The notes below the pieces were generated by a model, which had not been told where the DNA came from, searched no databases, and saw only the letters and a list, made by a program, of their open reading frames with translations. A program made the position numbers and the translations under genes. This document shows, piece after piece, positions 6,066 through 13,549 of a DNA stretch of 14,326 bases. Source of the DNA: Chloroflexota bacterium. Its GTDB lineage: Bacteria > Chloroflexota > Dormibacteria > Aeolococcales > Aeolococcaceae. The DNA lies in contig DNAU01000014.1 of assembly GCA_003491925.1 (NCBI GenBank), positions 1 to 14,326 on the forward strand, read 5' to 3'. The stretch's first letter is position 1. Each line of letters starts with the position of its first letter.

Positions 6066-6680
6066 TCAGTGGCGAGCCGGGCTGCCCTCCTCGATGGGGG
6101 CCAGTGCCAGCCTCACCCAGCCCACTCCCGCGGCGACGAGCTGGACGAGGGGCACCAGCACCAGCAGCCCCAGCACCACCCAGAGGCCGAGATCGGGCCC
6201 GCTGGTGATCGCCGACGCTCCACGGCCGAAATGGCCGGCGAAAACCTGGCCGAGCTGCAGCGCGTTCAGCACCAGCAGGGTACCGGCGACGAGAGAGAGC
6301 GCACCGCTCAGGAGCCGGTGCCCGCGCGGGCCCCAGACGATCAGCGCCACCGCGCCGACGATGGCCAGACCGGCGAGCAGGGTCAGGGGCTGGACGCCGA
6401 GGTTCGCCTGGCCGGCGTCCCGGATGTGACTCAGGCACGCCGCGTTGACGGTCGGGTCCCCGCCGGTCGCCAGCGTCAGACCGCTGTAGGCGGCGATGCC
6501 GCCATTGACACAGGCGGTGGGCAGCGCTCCCAGGCCCGGCAGCTGCTGGAGAGCGGCGATGAAGCTGGGTGAGAATGAGATCCTCACCATGCTGACCCCG
6601 AAGCAGGCGGCGGCGGCCAGGAGGAGGAGCAGGGTGATCAGCCGGAGAGCCGGATGGCGGTGCCGGACGGAGGCGGGCAT
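6066..6680 (-). CDS. small multi-pass membrane protein of unknown function
   Basis: A 204-aa protein with about four predicted membrane helices (roughly 12-32, 96-117, 122-142, 165-187). A 60-residue extracytoplasmic loop between helices 1 and 2 carries Cys57 and Cys82 around AAYSGLTLATGGDPTVNAA. The same layout (Cys, Y-[ST]-G-L-x-LATG, Cys, then GVQPL leading into a helix) recurs in the next gene, so the two are paralogues. The paired cysteines may form a disulfide outside the cell. I recall similar 'VSC ... G-x-x-LATG' proteins as uncharacterised membrane proteins in Chloroflexota-like genomes, but cannot name a family. The start ATG 6680 has no Shine-Dalgarno but has TATCGT 8 nt before it, a leaderless-type promoter. 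It is divergent from the lipoprotein gene and probably the first gene of a two-gene operon. Confidence 0.72.
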   Translation of the reverse strand: MPASVRHRHPALRLITLLLLLAAAACFGVSMVRISFSPSFIAALQQLPGLGALPTACVNGGIAAYSGLTLATGGDPTVNAACLSHIRDAGQANLGVQPLTLLAGLAIVGAVALIVWGPRGHRLLSGALSLVAGTLLVLNALQLGQVFAGHFGRGASAITSGPDLGLWVVLGLLVLVPLVQLVAAGVGWVRLALAPIEEGSPARH

Positions 6681-6688
6681 GGCCTGCC

Positions 6689-6694
6689 ACGATA
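6689..6694 (-). promoter_or_regulatory. leaderless-type -10 box TATCGT
   Basis: On the minus strand TATCGT (TANNNT) lies 8 nt before ATG 6680, with no Shine-Dalgarno between. This spacing is what a transcript beginning at the start codon would need. No convincing -35 is seen. Confidence 0.4.
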
Positions 6695-6740
6695 GCTCCG
6701 CCGTCGTGCATACTCGGCGGCCGATGGGGATCTGAGCGAC

Positions 6741-6746
6741 AGGAGG
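6741..6746 (+). promoter_or_regulatory. strong Shine-Dalgarno AGGAGG that points to an ATC start
   Basis: This is the best ribosome-binding site in the window, yet no ATG, GTG or TTG in the lipoprotein frame lies within reach. ATC codons lie 5 nt (6752) and 8 nt (6755) downstream. The next conventional start, GTG 6785, is 38 nt away, too far for this site to serve. Confidence 0.6.
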
Positions 6747-6754
6747 GCTCGATC

Positions 6755-7438
6755 ATCAACCGCCGACATCTCGCCGTCGCGGCGGTGCTGGCCGCAGCCG
6801 TGGCGGCCTGCGGCTATTCCGGACCATCGGCCGCGACCCTGCTCCAGCGGGCCAAGGCGACCTTCGACCAGACCACCTCGTTCCACATCCAGCTCACCAG
6901 CCAGAACGTGGCCGGGAGCGGGACCCTGCTCACCGCCGCCGTGGGGGACGCGGTGCGCCCCGACGGCTTCTCGGGGACGCTCTCGATCGAGGAGGCCGGG
7001 TTCCCCCTCCAGGTCAAGGTGGTCTCGACGGGTGGCCAGTTCTACGTCCAGCTTCCCTTCACCGACGACTACCAGAAGGCGAGCCCCTCGCAGTACGGCT
7101 TCGGCGATCCCGGCAAGCTGCTGGACCCCAACAGCGGGATCTCCACCCTGCTCACCTCGGCCCACGACCCGACCCTCGGCTCCGCGGTGCGGCTCAATGG
7201 CGAATCCCTCCAGCAGGTGGACGCCACCCTGCCGGGCAGCCTGCTGGCCGCACTCCTGGTGGACGCGGAGCCCAGCCAGCCGGTCTCGGCGGTCTTCGCG
7301 ATCGACACCGGGACCTACCAGGTCAGGGAGGTCGACCTGACCGGGCCCATCTTCGCAGCCGGTGACCAGAGCACCTTCCACCTCGTTCTCGACCACTACG
7401 GCGAGAGCGTGAGCGTCAGCCCGCCGCCCACCTCCTGA
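6755..7438 (+). CDS. LppX/LprAFG-family lipoprotein, LprG-like
   Basis: A lipoprotein of the LppX/LprAFG type. In mycobacteria these carry acylated lipids across the envelope in a hydrophobic pocket. The mature part is typical for the family: ATLLQRAKATFDQTTSFHIQL near the start, then GTLSIEEAGFPLQVKVVSTG, GQFYVQLPF, the DPNSGISTLLTSA segment and a C-terminal strand region. The first conventional start is GTG 6785, but that removes the positive n-region of the signal peptide. Reading from ATC 6755 (or ATC 6752) gives MNRRHLAVAAVLAAAVAACG, a complete lipoprotein signal with lipobox VAAC and Cys19, and AGGAGG sits 8 nt upstream. I therefore favour a rare ATC start. An MFS gene starts 4 bp after the stop, matching the lprG-p55 layout. 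Confidence 0.82.
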   Translation: MNRRHLAVAAVLAAAVAACGYSGPSAATLLQRAKATFDQTTSFHIQLTSQNVAGSGTLLTAAVGDAVRPDGFSGTLSIEEAGFPLQVKVVSTGGQFYVQLPFTDDYQKASPSQYGFGDPGKLLDPNSGISTLLTSAHDPTLGSAVRLNGESLQQVDATLPGSLLAALLVDAEPSQPVSAVFAIDTGTYQVREVDLTGPIFAAGDQSTFHLVLDHYGESVSVSPPPTS

Positions 7439-7442
7439 CCAG

Positions 7443-9332
7443 GTGGACGGTCCCGATCCCGGCGACGCGATCGGCGGCGGCACCGCCGTGACCGCTAGCG
7501 CCGGGCGCGCGGATGGAGGGGCGGCGCGGGGATCGGGATGGAGGCTGGGGTTCGCGGCGGCCGGCGTGATGCTGGCCGCAGCCGACACCTACGTGGTGGT
7601 GCTCGCCCTGCCCGCGATCATGAGCGACATCGGGTTGAGCCTCGACCACCTGGAGGCGGCGACCCCCATCATCAGCGGCTTCCTGCTCGGCTACGTCGCC
7701 CTGCTGCCGCTGCTCGGCCGGCTCTCCGACATCGTGGGCCGGGGCCGCGTCTTCGCCGGGTGCCTGCTGGTCTTCGCCTTCGGGTCGCTGGTCACCTCCT
7801 CGGCCCAGGACCTCACCGGGGCGGTGGTGGGACGGGCCCTCCAGGGGGCCGGCGGTGGGGGGCTGGTCCCGGTCACCCTCGCGATCGTCGCCGACCTCTG
7901 GCCCGCCGGCCGGCGCGGAATCCCGCTGGGGGTGGTCGGCGGGGTGCAGGAGCTGGGTGCGGTGCTCGGTCCCCTCTACGGGGCGGCGATCCTCAGCTTC
8001 TCGACCTGGCGGCTGATCTTCTGGCTGAACCTGCCCCTGACCGCGCTGCTCGGCGCCGGATTCCTGCTCTCACGGCCGGCCGGGACCGAACCGGTCCGCG
8101 CGGCGGCGGACACGGGTGTCGAACCGGTGCCGCGGAGCCGCCCGCGGCGCGCGCCGGCAGGGGCGGTCGACCTGCCCGGGACCCTCCTCCTGGTGGGCAC
8201 CCTCGGGCTGGGGGGTCTGGCGGTGGCCGCCCCCGGGCCGCTCGCCGACAGCGCGCTCTGGGGGGTGCTCTGGGGGCCGATCGCCGGGGATTCGGCGTGG
8301 ACCACGCCACTCGCCCTGGCCGCGCTGGTGGGGGCGGCGCTCTCCATCGCCTGGGGTCTCACCGGGGACGGGGGCGCGCCGCGCCTGCTCCGGTTTCGCC
8401 GGCTCCCCGAGATCTGGAGCCGCGTCGACGGGCTGGGCGGGGCCCTCCTCGCCGTGGTGCTCGGCTTCGTGGTGATCAGCTTCGCCGCGGCCGACCCGAG
8501 CCGGGGACTGGTGGCACCCGCCGCGGTGGTGCTGCTCCCGGTGGCCCTGGTGGCGGCCGCCGCCTTCGCGGTTCGTGAGACCCGCGCTCGGGCCCCGCTG
8601 CTGCCCCTCGGCGAGCTGCGCGATCCCGCCGCGGTCGGAGCCCTGCTCGCCAATCTGGCCATCGGGGCGGGGCTGATGGCGGCGCTGGTCGACGTCCCCA
8701 TCTTCGCCCGGGCGACCGCGTACGGCTCGCAGCTGGGCGCCGCCCTGGTGCTGCTCCGCCTGCTGGCGGCCGTCCCGGTGGGCGCCGTGCTCGGAGGCTT
8801 TCTCTGCGAGCGGCTCGGCTACCGGGTGACCACGCTGCTCGGGATGGGGCTCACCACGGCGATGTTCGTGCTCATGGGGGGCTGGACCGCAAGCTCGTTG
8901 GGTCCGGGCCTCCGCCTCAGCGACCCGGTCCTCGCCGGCTGCGGTCTCGGCTTCGGGCTCGCCATCGCCCCCATCAACGCCGCGATCCTGGGTGCCGTCC
9001 CCGCGGCCAGGCATGGGCTCGCCGCCGCGCTCGTGGTGGTGGCGCGGATGGTGGGGATGCTGGTCGGGATCTCCCTGCTCACCGCCATCGGGCTGCACCG
9101 TTACTACCAGGAGGCGACGACCATCCCCTCACCGGCGATCCTCTGCCCGGGCCACCCGCTGAGCTGCGCCGCCTACAACTCTTTGGCGCAGCTCGCCCTG
9201 CTCGATGAGCTGCGCACCATCTTCCTGGCCGCCGCGGTGTGCACGGGCGCGGCGGGGGCGATCGGGGTCGCCATGCTGCGACGCCGGGGTGGGAGGGACC
9301 CGGGAGCGATGGCGGCCGCGCTGGGCGCGTAG
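7443..9332 (+). CDS. DHA2-family MFS exporter, Rv1410c/P55-like
   Basis: A 629-aa transporter of the 14-helix drug:H+ antiporter (DHA2) type. Visible features are Asp48 in helix 1 (AAADTYVVVLALP), MFS motif A GRLSDIVGRGRVF (92-104), RALQGAGGGGLVPV (131-144) and the motif C-like GVVGGVQELGAVLGPLYG (163-180). It is about 100 residues longer than Rv1410c (about 518 aa). The extra length includes a hydrophilic stretch at 211-243, a longer central segment (about 264-330) and a loop before the last helix (551-588) holding CPGHPLSC. The start is GTG 7443, four bp after the lipoprotein stop; GTG 7488 is an alternative. No clear Shine-Dalgarno is seen, so translation may be coupled. The partner gene suggests export of a lipid or amphiphile handed to the lipoprotein; drug export is the alternative. 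Confidence 0.88.
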   Translation: MDGPDPGDAIGGGTAVTASAGRADGGAARGSGWRLGFAAAGVMLAAADTYVVVLALPAIMSDIGLSLDHLEAATPIISGFLLGYVALLPLLGRLSDIVGRGRVFAGCLLVFAFGSLVTSSAQDLTGAVVGRALQGAGGGGLVPVTLAIVADLWPAGRRGIPLGVVGGVQELGAVLGPLYGAAILSFSTWRLIFWLNLPLTALLGAGFLLSRPAGTEPVRAAADTGVEPVPRSRPRRAPAGAVDLPGTLLLVGTLGLGGLAVAAPGPLADSALWGVLWGPIAGDSAWTTPLALAALVGAALSIAWGLTGDGGAPRLLRFRRLPEIWSRVDGLGGALLAVVLGFVVISFAAADPSRGLVAPAAVVLLPVALVAAAAFAVRETRARAPLLPLGELRDPAAVGALLANLAIGAGLMAALVDVPIFARATAYGSQLGAALVLLRLLAAVPVGAVLGGFLCERLGYRVTTLLGMGLTTAMFVLMGGWTASSLGPGLRLSDPVLAGCGLGFGLAIAPINAAILGAVPAARHGLAAALVVVARMVGMLVGISLLTAIGLHRYYQEATTIPSPAILCPGHPLSCAAYNSLAQLALLDELRTIFLAAAVCTGAAGAIGVAMLRRRGGRDPGAMAAALGA

Positions 9333-9403
9333 CCGAGCGGGCGGCGCCGGCGGGGCGCCGGTGGGCCTCCCCGCTGGATCGCCAGCCGCGGTGTCTCGCC
9401 TCG

Positions 9404-9409
9404 TACCAT
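9404..9409 (+). promoter_or_regulatory. leaderless-type -10 box TACCAT
   Basis: TACCAT (TANNNT) ends 6 nt before ATG 9416, with no ribosome-binding site between. The -35 region is not recognisable. Confidence 0.4.
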
Positions 9410-9415
9410 GCGGGC

Positions 9416-10009
9416 ATGCCCGCCACCGCGATCGCCCTCGCCGACTTCGATCGGGTCATCGACTCCTGCAGCCGGCTGGTGGAGGGCGTGCGCCCCGACC
9501 AGTGGGGGCTGCCCACGCCGTGCGCGGAGTGGGATGTGAGGCGATTGGTGGACCACCTGACCGCCGGCAACCGGATGTTCGCGCTGATCGCGGGCGGGGA
9601 GCGGCCCGAGGGCGGTGAGGGGTTCCAGCGGCTCCGGGCCCGGGTGGCTCCGGCAGCGGAGGACGACCCGGTGGCAGTGTTCCTCAGCTCGACTCTGGAG
9701 CTGCGCGACGCCTTCTCGGACCCCGACTTCCCAGAGGGGACCTACCCGACGCACGCGGGCGAGCAGGCCGGGGAGTTCCTCATCCACATGCGGACCACCG
9801 AGGGGCTGATCCACGGCTGGGACCTCGCGCACGCGACCAGTCAGACGGCGGCATTCCCCGAGGCGGTCGCCGAGCAGACGCTGGCCACCGTGCGCGTCAC
9901 CCTGGCCGGCCGCCCCCGCGACAGCAGGGGGTTCGGCCCGGAGCAGCCGGTGGCGGAGGACGCGCCCGCCATCGACCGCCTGGCCGCCTTCCTCGGCCGC
10001 TCCCTGTAA
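9416..10009 (+). CDS. TIGR03086-type metal-binding protein (DinB/mycothiol-dependent isomerase-like fold)
   Basis: A 197-aa member of the DinB/maleylpyruvate-isomerase N-domain superfamily, TIGR03086 type. These are four-helix proteins with a metal site, and in actinobacteria some relatives use mycothiol. Exact function unknown. The signature TPCAEWDVRRLVDHLTAGN (34-52, His47) and the second motif EGLIHGWDLAHAT with two histidines are clear and should provide the metal ligands. Length is typical. The frame is open from 9239, overlapping the MFS gene, but similarity starts at ATG 9416. That start has TACCAT 6 nt before it and no Shine-Dalgarno, so it looks leaderless and independently transcribed. 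The 83-bp gap from the MFS gene supports this. Confidence 0.85.
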   Translation: MPATAIALADFDRVIDSCSRLVEGVRPDQWGLPTPCAEWDVRRLVDHLTAGNRMFALIAGGERPEGGEGFQRLRARVAPAAEDDPVAVFLSSTLELRDAFSDPDFPEGTYPTHAGEQAGEFLIHMRTTEGLIHGWDLAHATSQTAAFPEAVAEQTLATVRVTLAGRPRDSRGFGPEQPVAEDAPAIDRLAAFLGRSL

Positions 10010-10097
10010 ACGCCACCGAGGCGCCGGCTCAGCGCGTCCCAGCGGGGTGTGATAGCCTCGCTAACGTCGGGGCGGGCTGAGCGCAGGGGGGGACAGC

Positions 10098-11933
10098 ATG
10101 CCGGGTCGCTGGCCGGCTGGGGCGTCGGGTTGGCGACCGTCGATCGCCATCCTCGGGACGGTCATCGCCCTCGGGCTCACCCTCGCGGCCGGCGAGGTCA
10201 ACCCCGGCGGGGCGGCGAAGCCCGACAACTGCGCCGCCGCGCCCGGGATCAAGCCCCTGATCCGCGGCCTGGTCGACCGCGGCACGTCTCCTCCCGCGGC
10301 GGGTCTCGACGCCAGCTCGGTGAATGTCCCATGGAGCGCCCTCGAGCCGACGGGGCCGGGCCTGGTCGCCGACAACCCGATCGATCAGGCCATCGCCGCC
10401 AGCGATTGCACTCCGCTGCGCATCCGGGTGCTGGCCGGGATGGACACGCCGGCCTGGGTCCTGGCGCTGACCGGAGGCGGCGTTCCCGTCACCAACCCCT
10501 ACAGCGACACGCCCGGGATCGCCGGACGGTTCTGGACTGCCGAGTACGGCGTGCTCTACGACGACCTCGAGTCCGAGCTGGCAGCCGCGTACGACGGGGA
10601 TGCCGACATCGCCGAGTTCGTGGTCTCCCGCTGCGCGCTCTTCTATCCGGAACCGTTCATCCTCGGCACCTCCATCGCGTCGAACGACACGGCGCTGCTG
10701 GCGGCCGGATACACGACCGCGGCGGATCAGGAGTGCCAGAAGGAGGAGATCGACACCGCGGGCGAGGATTGGCATTACACCCGCATCGGGGTCTCCTTCA
10801 ACCCCTACCAGGTGCTGACCGCCACCGGCACCGGCTACACCACCGGCGTCGACGTGGCCTACACCGAGCAGATGATGGCGTACTGCCGCTACGAGCTCGG
10901 GTCTCGATGCGTGCTGGAGAACGACTCGATCCGCGACCCGATCAGCGGCCTCCCCTCGGCGACGTACGGACAGATGTACAGCGCGATGACCGGTGCCTCT
11001 GGGCCGATCGACCTCACCCTCGACGGGCTCAACGTGAACGTGACCCTGGGTGCGCCGATCGCCTTCCAGACCGCCGTCGAAGGCAACGTCGGCGACTTCT
11101 GGGGGACCCTGGAGTGGGCCAGGGAGAATCACGCGTCGTCGGTGGAGCTGCCGCTCGACGGGACCTACCCGATGGCAGGAGCCCCCGGGACATGGCAGAC
11201 GATCGCCGAGGTCGCCCAGTGGTTCGAGGACGTCCCGACGATCGCAACCGACCCAGTGGACGCGGTTCAGGGAACGTCGACGGCGGGTGCCCCGGTCGCC
11301 CAGGTCACCCTCGACGAGCTGGCCGCGGTCGACACCATCGCCGGGTACGGCGATGTCGGCTCGGTGCCGTTCGACAGCGTGAGCGCGGTGATCACCTGGC
11401 CGACCGGCGAGTCCCAGCCGGGCCTGGTCGCGATCGGCTCCAGCCCCCCCGCGGGGTCGGCGATCTGCGGCGATCAGCGATGGTGCGACGTCGTCGTGTA
11501 CAGCGGCGGTTTCACGTTCCCGGAGGAGCCGGTGACCGGCCCCGCATCGGTGGCGATCGCGGTCGCGGCCGGCGGGATGGTCTACACACCGGACGACGGC
11601 GTCGACATCTCCGCCTCCGTCCCGGTCACGGTGATCCCGGCACCACTCACCCTCGAGTCGCTCTCGGTTGTCCCGGCCAAGGCGGCGCCGACGGTGAGGC
11701 TCTCGGCCCGCTTCGAGGACGCGGACCCACTCGGTGTGGCGGCGGATTACACCGTCCGGATCACCTGGGGCGACGGGAGCTCGACGTCGGTCAGCACCAC
11801 GCCATCCGGCTCCGGCTTCGCGGTCGCCGCCACCCACCGCTACCGGCGCGCGGGCAGCGAGCTCGTCACCCTCACCATCACCGACACCGGCGGCGCGACC
11901 GCCTCCGGCAGTGAGTCGATCAGCGTTCGCTGA
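10098..11933 (+). CDS. secreted glycoside-hydrolase-like protein with C-terminal PKD domain
   Basis: A 611-aa protein with an N-terminal signal or anchor helix (about 14-32). Residues 50-385 look like a TIM-barrel glycoside-hydrolase fold: SSVNVPWSALEP (73-84), PLRIRVLAGMDTPAWV (106-121), FYPEPF (182-187, Glu184 a possible catalytic acid), SFNPYQVL (233-240) and a late VEGNVGDFWGTLEWA (327-341). Residues 528-611 are a PKD domain: ITWGDGSS (555-562), HRYRRAG (580-586), TLTITDTGG (591-599). Residues 423-512 resemble a decayed PKD copy (ITWPTGE, GGFTFPEE). The start ATG 10098 has a G-rich site (AGGGGG) about 7 nt upstream. It is probably exported and may bind or cleave a polysaccharide. No specific family or substrate can be assigned. 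Several cysteines fit extracellular disulfides. Confidence 0.8.
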   Translation: MPGRWPAGASGWRPSIAILGTVIALGLTLAAGEVNPGGAAKPDNCAAAPGIKPLIRGLVDRGTSPPAAGLDASSVNVPWSALEPTGPGLVADNPIDQAIAASDCTPLRIRVLAGMDTPAWVLALTGGGVPVTNPYSDTPGIAGRFWTAEYGVLYDDLESELAAAYDGDADIAEFVVSRCALFYPEPFILGTSIASNDTALLAAGYTTAADQECQKEEIDTAGEDWHYTRIGVSFNPYQVLTATGTGYTTGVDVAYTEQMMAYCRYELGSRCVLENDSIRDPISGLPSATYGQMYSAMTGASGPIDLTLDGLNVNVTLGAPIAFQTAVEGNVGDFWGTLEWARENHASSVELPLDGTYPMAGAPGTWQTIAEVAQWFEDVPTIATDPVDAVQGTSTAGAPVAQVTLDELAAVDTIAGYGDVGSVPFDSVSAVITWPTGESQPGLVAIGSSPPAGSAICGDQRWCDVVVYSGGFTFPEEPVTGPASVAIAVAAGGMVYTPDDGVDISASVPVTVIPAPLTLESLSVVPAKAAPTVRLSARFEDADPLGVAADYTVRITWGDGSSTSVSTTPSGSGFAVAATHRYRRAGSELVTLTITDTGGATASGSESISVR

Positions 11934-12008
11934 GATGCCGCGCCCGCGGGTGCGCCGGCGGGCGGCTGAGGGCCGGCGGTCGTCGCCGAACCGGAGCGGT
12001 TGGCTCGC

Positions 12009-12014
12009 TACACT
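12009..12014 (+). promoter_or_regulatory. leaderless-type -10 box TACACT before cca
   Basis: TACACT (TANNNT) lies 8 nt before ATG 12023 and no Shine-Dalgarno separates them. The spacing equals that of TATCGT before ATG 6680. Confidence 0.4.
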
Positions 12015-12022
12015 CCAGCCTC

Positions 12023-13414
12023 ATGCCGGTCCGGGTTCGCGCAATCCGTCCTCAGCTCGACCTCGCCGACGTCCTGGACGCGCTCGGCCTCTCCGCCGTG
12101 GAGCTGCATCTCGACGCCTTCCTGGTCGGTGGATTCGTCCGTGACCGGCTGCTCGGCCGGGAGAGCAAGGACATCGACCTGGTGGTCGTGGGCAGCGACG
12201 GCGTCCCCCTGCTGGAGCGGGTGGCGAGGAAGTTGGGCTGGGCCCGGCCGGCCGTCTTCGAGCGCTTCGCGACGGCCCAGGTCAGGGGCGGAGGCTTCGT
12301 CCTCGAGGTGGTCCAGGCCCGGGCCGAGAGGTACGACCCGGAATCGCGCAAGCCGGACGTCCGCCCCGGGAGCCTGGAGGACGACATCGCCCGGCGCGAC
12401 TTCACGGTCAACGCCCTGGCCCAGCGCTTCGATGGCCGGATTCTCGACGTCACCGGGCGAGGGCTGGACGACCTCCGCGCGGGTATCCTGCGCACCCCCC
12501 TCGACCCCGTCGACACCTTCTCCGAGGACCCTCTCCGGATGTTCCGGGCGGCCAGGTTCGTCGCCCAGCTCGGCTTCCGCCTCGCCGAGGGGGTCGAGGA
12601 GGCGATGCGCGCGATGGCCCACCGGGCCTCCATCCTCTCCGCGGAGCGCGTGCGCGAGGAGCTGAGCCGGCTGCTGGTGTCGGAGCACGCCCGGGAGGGG
12701 ATGGAGGTGCTGAGGCGCACCGAGCTCCTGGAGGTCTGGATCCCCGAGCTGCTCCCCATGGTGGGCGTGGAGCAGGGCGGCTGGCATCTGTACGACGTCT
12801 GGGAGCACAGCCTGCGCGCCGTGGAGCTGGCCCCTGTCGAGCTAGTGACGCGCCTCGCCTGCCTGTTCCACGACTCCGGCAAGCCCCGGACCCACGCCAT
12901 CGCCGCCGACGGCCGGCACACCTTCCATGACCACCCGCGGGCGGGAGCCCAGATCTCCGCGGCGGTGATGAGCCGTCTCCGCTTCAGCAACGAGGAGACC
13001 TCGCAGGTGGGCGCCCTGGTGCTCCATCACATGTGGCCGATCCAGTACCGACCCGGTGAGGTGGGCGACAGCGCGGTGCGGCGATTCATCCGCACCCTGG
13101 GAGAGCTGCGGCCGCGGATCCTCGAGCTGGCGCGGGCCGACACCCGCGCCTCCGCCTACCCCGACGTGGAGGCGATCGACGAGCTCGAGCGGCGGGCGGC
13201 CGAGCTGGATGCGGGCAGCCAGGTCTCCCGGCTGCGCCCGCCCCTCGACGGCCACGAGCTGATGGAGCGTGCCGGGCGGGGGCCGGGGCCGTGGGTAGGC
13301 AGGGTGCAGAAGGCACTGCTCGACGCCATCCTCGATGGCGAGATCCCGGCCGACGACGCGGTCGCGGCCCGGCGCTGGCTGGACGGACATCCCGACCTGC
13401 TCGGGGGCGACTGA
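12023..13414 (+). CDS. cca: CCA tRNA nucleotidyltransferase with HD domain (class II poly(A) polymerase family)
   Basis: A 463-aa class II nucleotidyltransferase predicted to add or repair the 3' CCA of tRNAs. The head domain has GGFVRDRLLG (36-45), the metal-binding pair Asp50/Asp52 in KDIDLVVVG, and RRDFTVNALA (124-133). The neck region has EDPLRMFRAARFVAQLGF (168-185). A C-terminal HD phosphohydrolase domain follows: EHSLRAVE (261-268), LACLFHDSGKP with His283/Asp284, and HTFHDHPRAGA (299-309). Such HD domains can hydrolyse 2',3'-cyclic or terminal phosphates. The family also contains poly(A) polymerases and enzymes that add only CC or only A, so exact specificity is inferred. ATG 12023 is preceded by TACACT at 8 nt, pointing to a leaderless transcript. 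It is convergent with the Eis-like gene. Confidence 0.93.
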   Translation: MPVRVRAIRPQLDLADVLDALGLSAVELHLDAFLVGGFVRDRLLGRESKDIDLVVVGSDGVPLLERVARKLGWARPAVFERFATAQVRGGGFVLEVVQARAERYDPESRKPDVRPGSLEDDIARRDFTVNALAQRFDGRILDVTGRGLDDLRAGILRTPLDPVDTFSEDPLRMFRAARFVAQLGFRLAEGVEEAMRAMAHRASILSAERVREELSRLLVSEHAREGMEVLRRTELLEVWIPELLPMVGVEQGGWHLYDVWEHSLRAVELAPVELVTRLACLFHDSGKPRTHAIAADGRHTFHDHPRAGAQISAAVMSRLRFSNEETSQVGALVLHHMWPIQYRPGEVGDSAVRRFIRTLGELRPRILELARADTRASAYPDVEAIDELERRAAELDAGSQVSRLRPPLDGHELMERAGRGPGPWVGRVQKALLDAILDGEIPADDAVAARRWLDGHPDLLGGD

Positions 13415-13440
13415 GCAGGATCCCGGCCATCCGTCCTGGT

Positions 13441-13479
13441 GGGTGGTCCACCCCCGGGTCGCGCTCTCAGGCTGCGACC
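13441..13479. terminator. weak candidate hairpins between convergent genes
   Basis: In the 135-bp gap between cca and the Eis-like gene, GGGTGG/CCACCC (13441-13453) forms an inverted repeat with almost no loop. GGTCGC (13457-13462) pairs with GCGACC (13474-13479) across 11 nt. Neither is followed by a T-run in either direction. The convergent location is right for a terminator, but G+C-rich DNA gives such pairs by chance. Confidence 0.2.
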
Positions 13480-13549
13480 GGGCCGGTTCCCGACGATCGA
13501 TCCCAGGGCTCGTCCCACCGCACGGGTCACGCTCCCGCGGGTGGTGCGC

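Noticed and set aside
6588..6610. Possible lipobox (AAAC, Cys26) in the upstream small membrane protein
   Set aside because: The segment is better read as the first of four membrane helices. The paralogue does not keep this Cys in a lipobox context.
10029..11914. Long open frames on both strands (602 and 621 codons) over the secreted protein
   Set aside because: Both are Arg/Gly/His-rich shadows. Only the frame from ATG 10098 gives a signal peptide, a barrel and a PKD domain.
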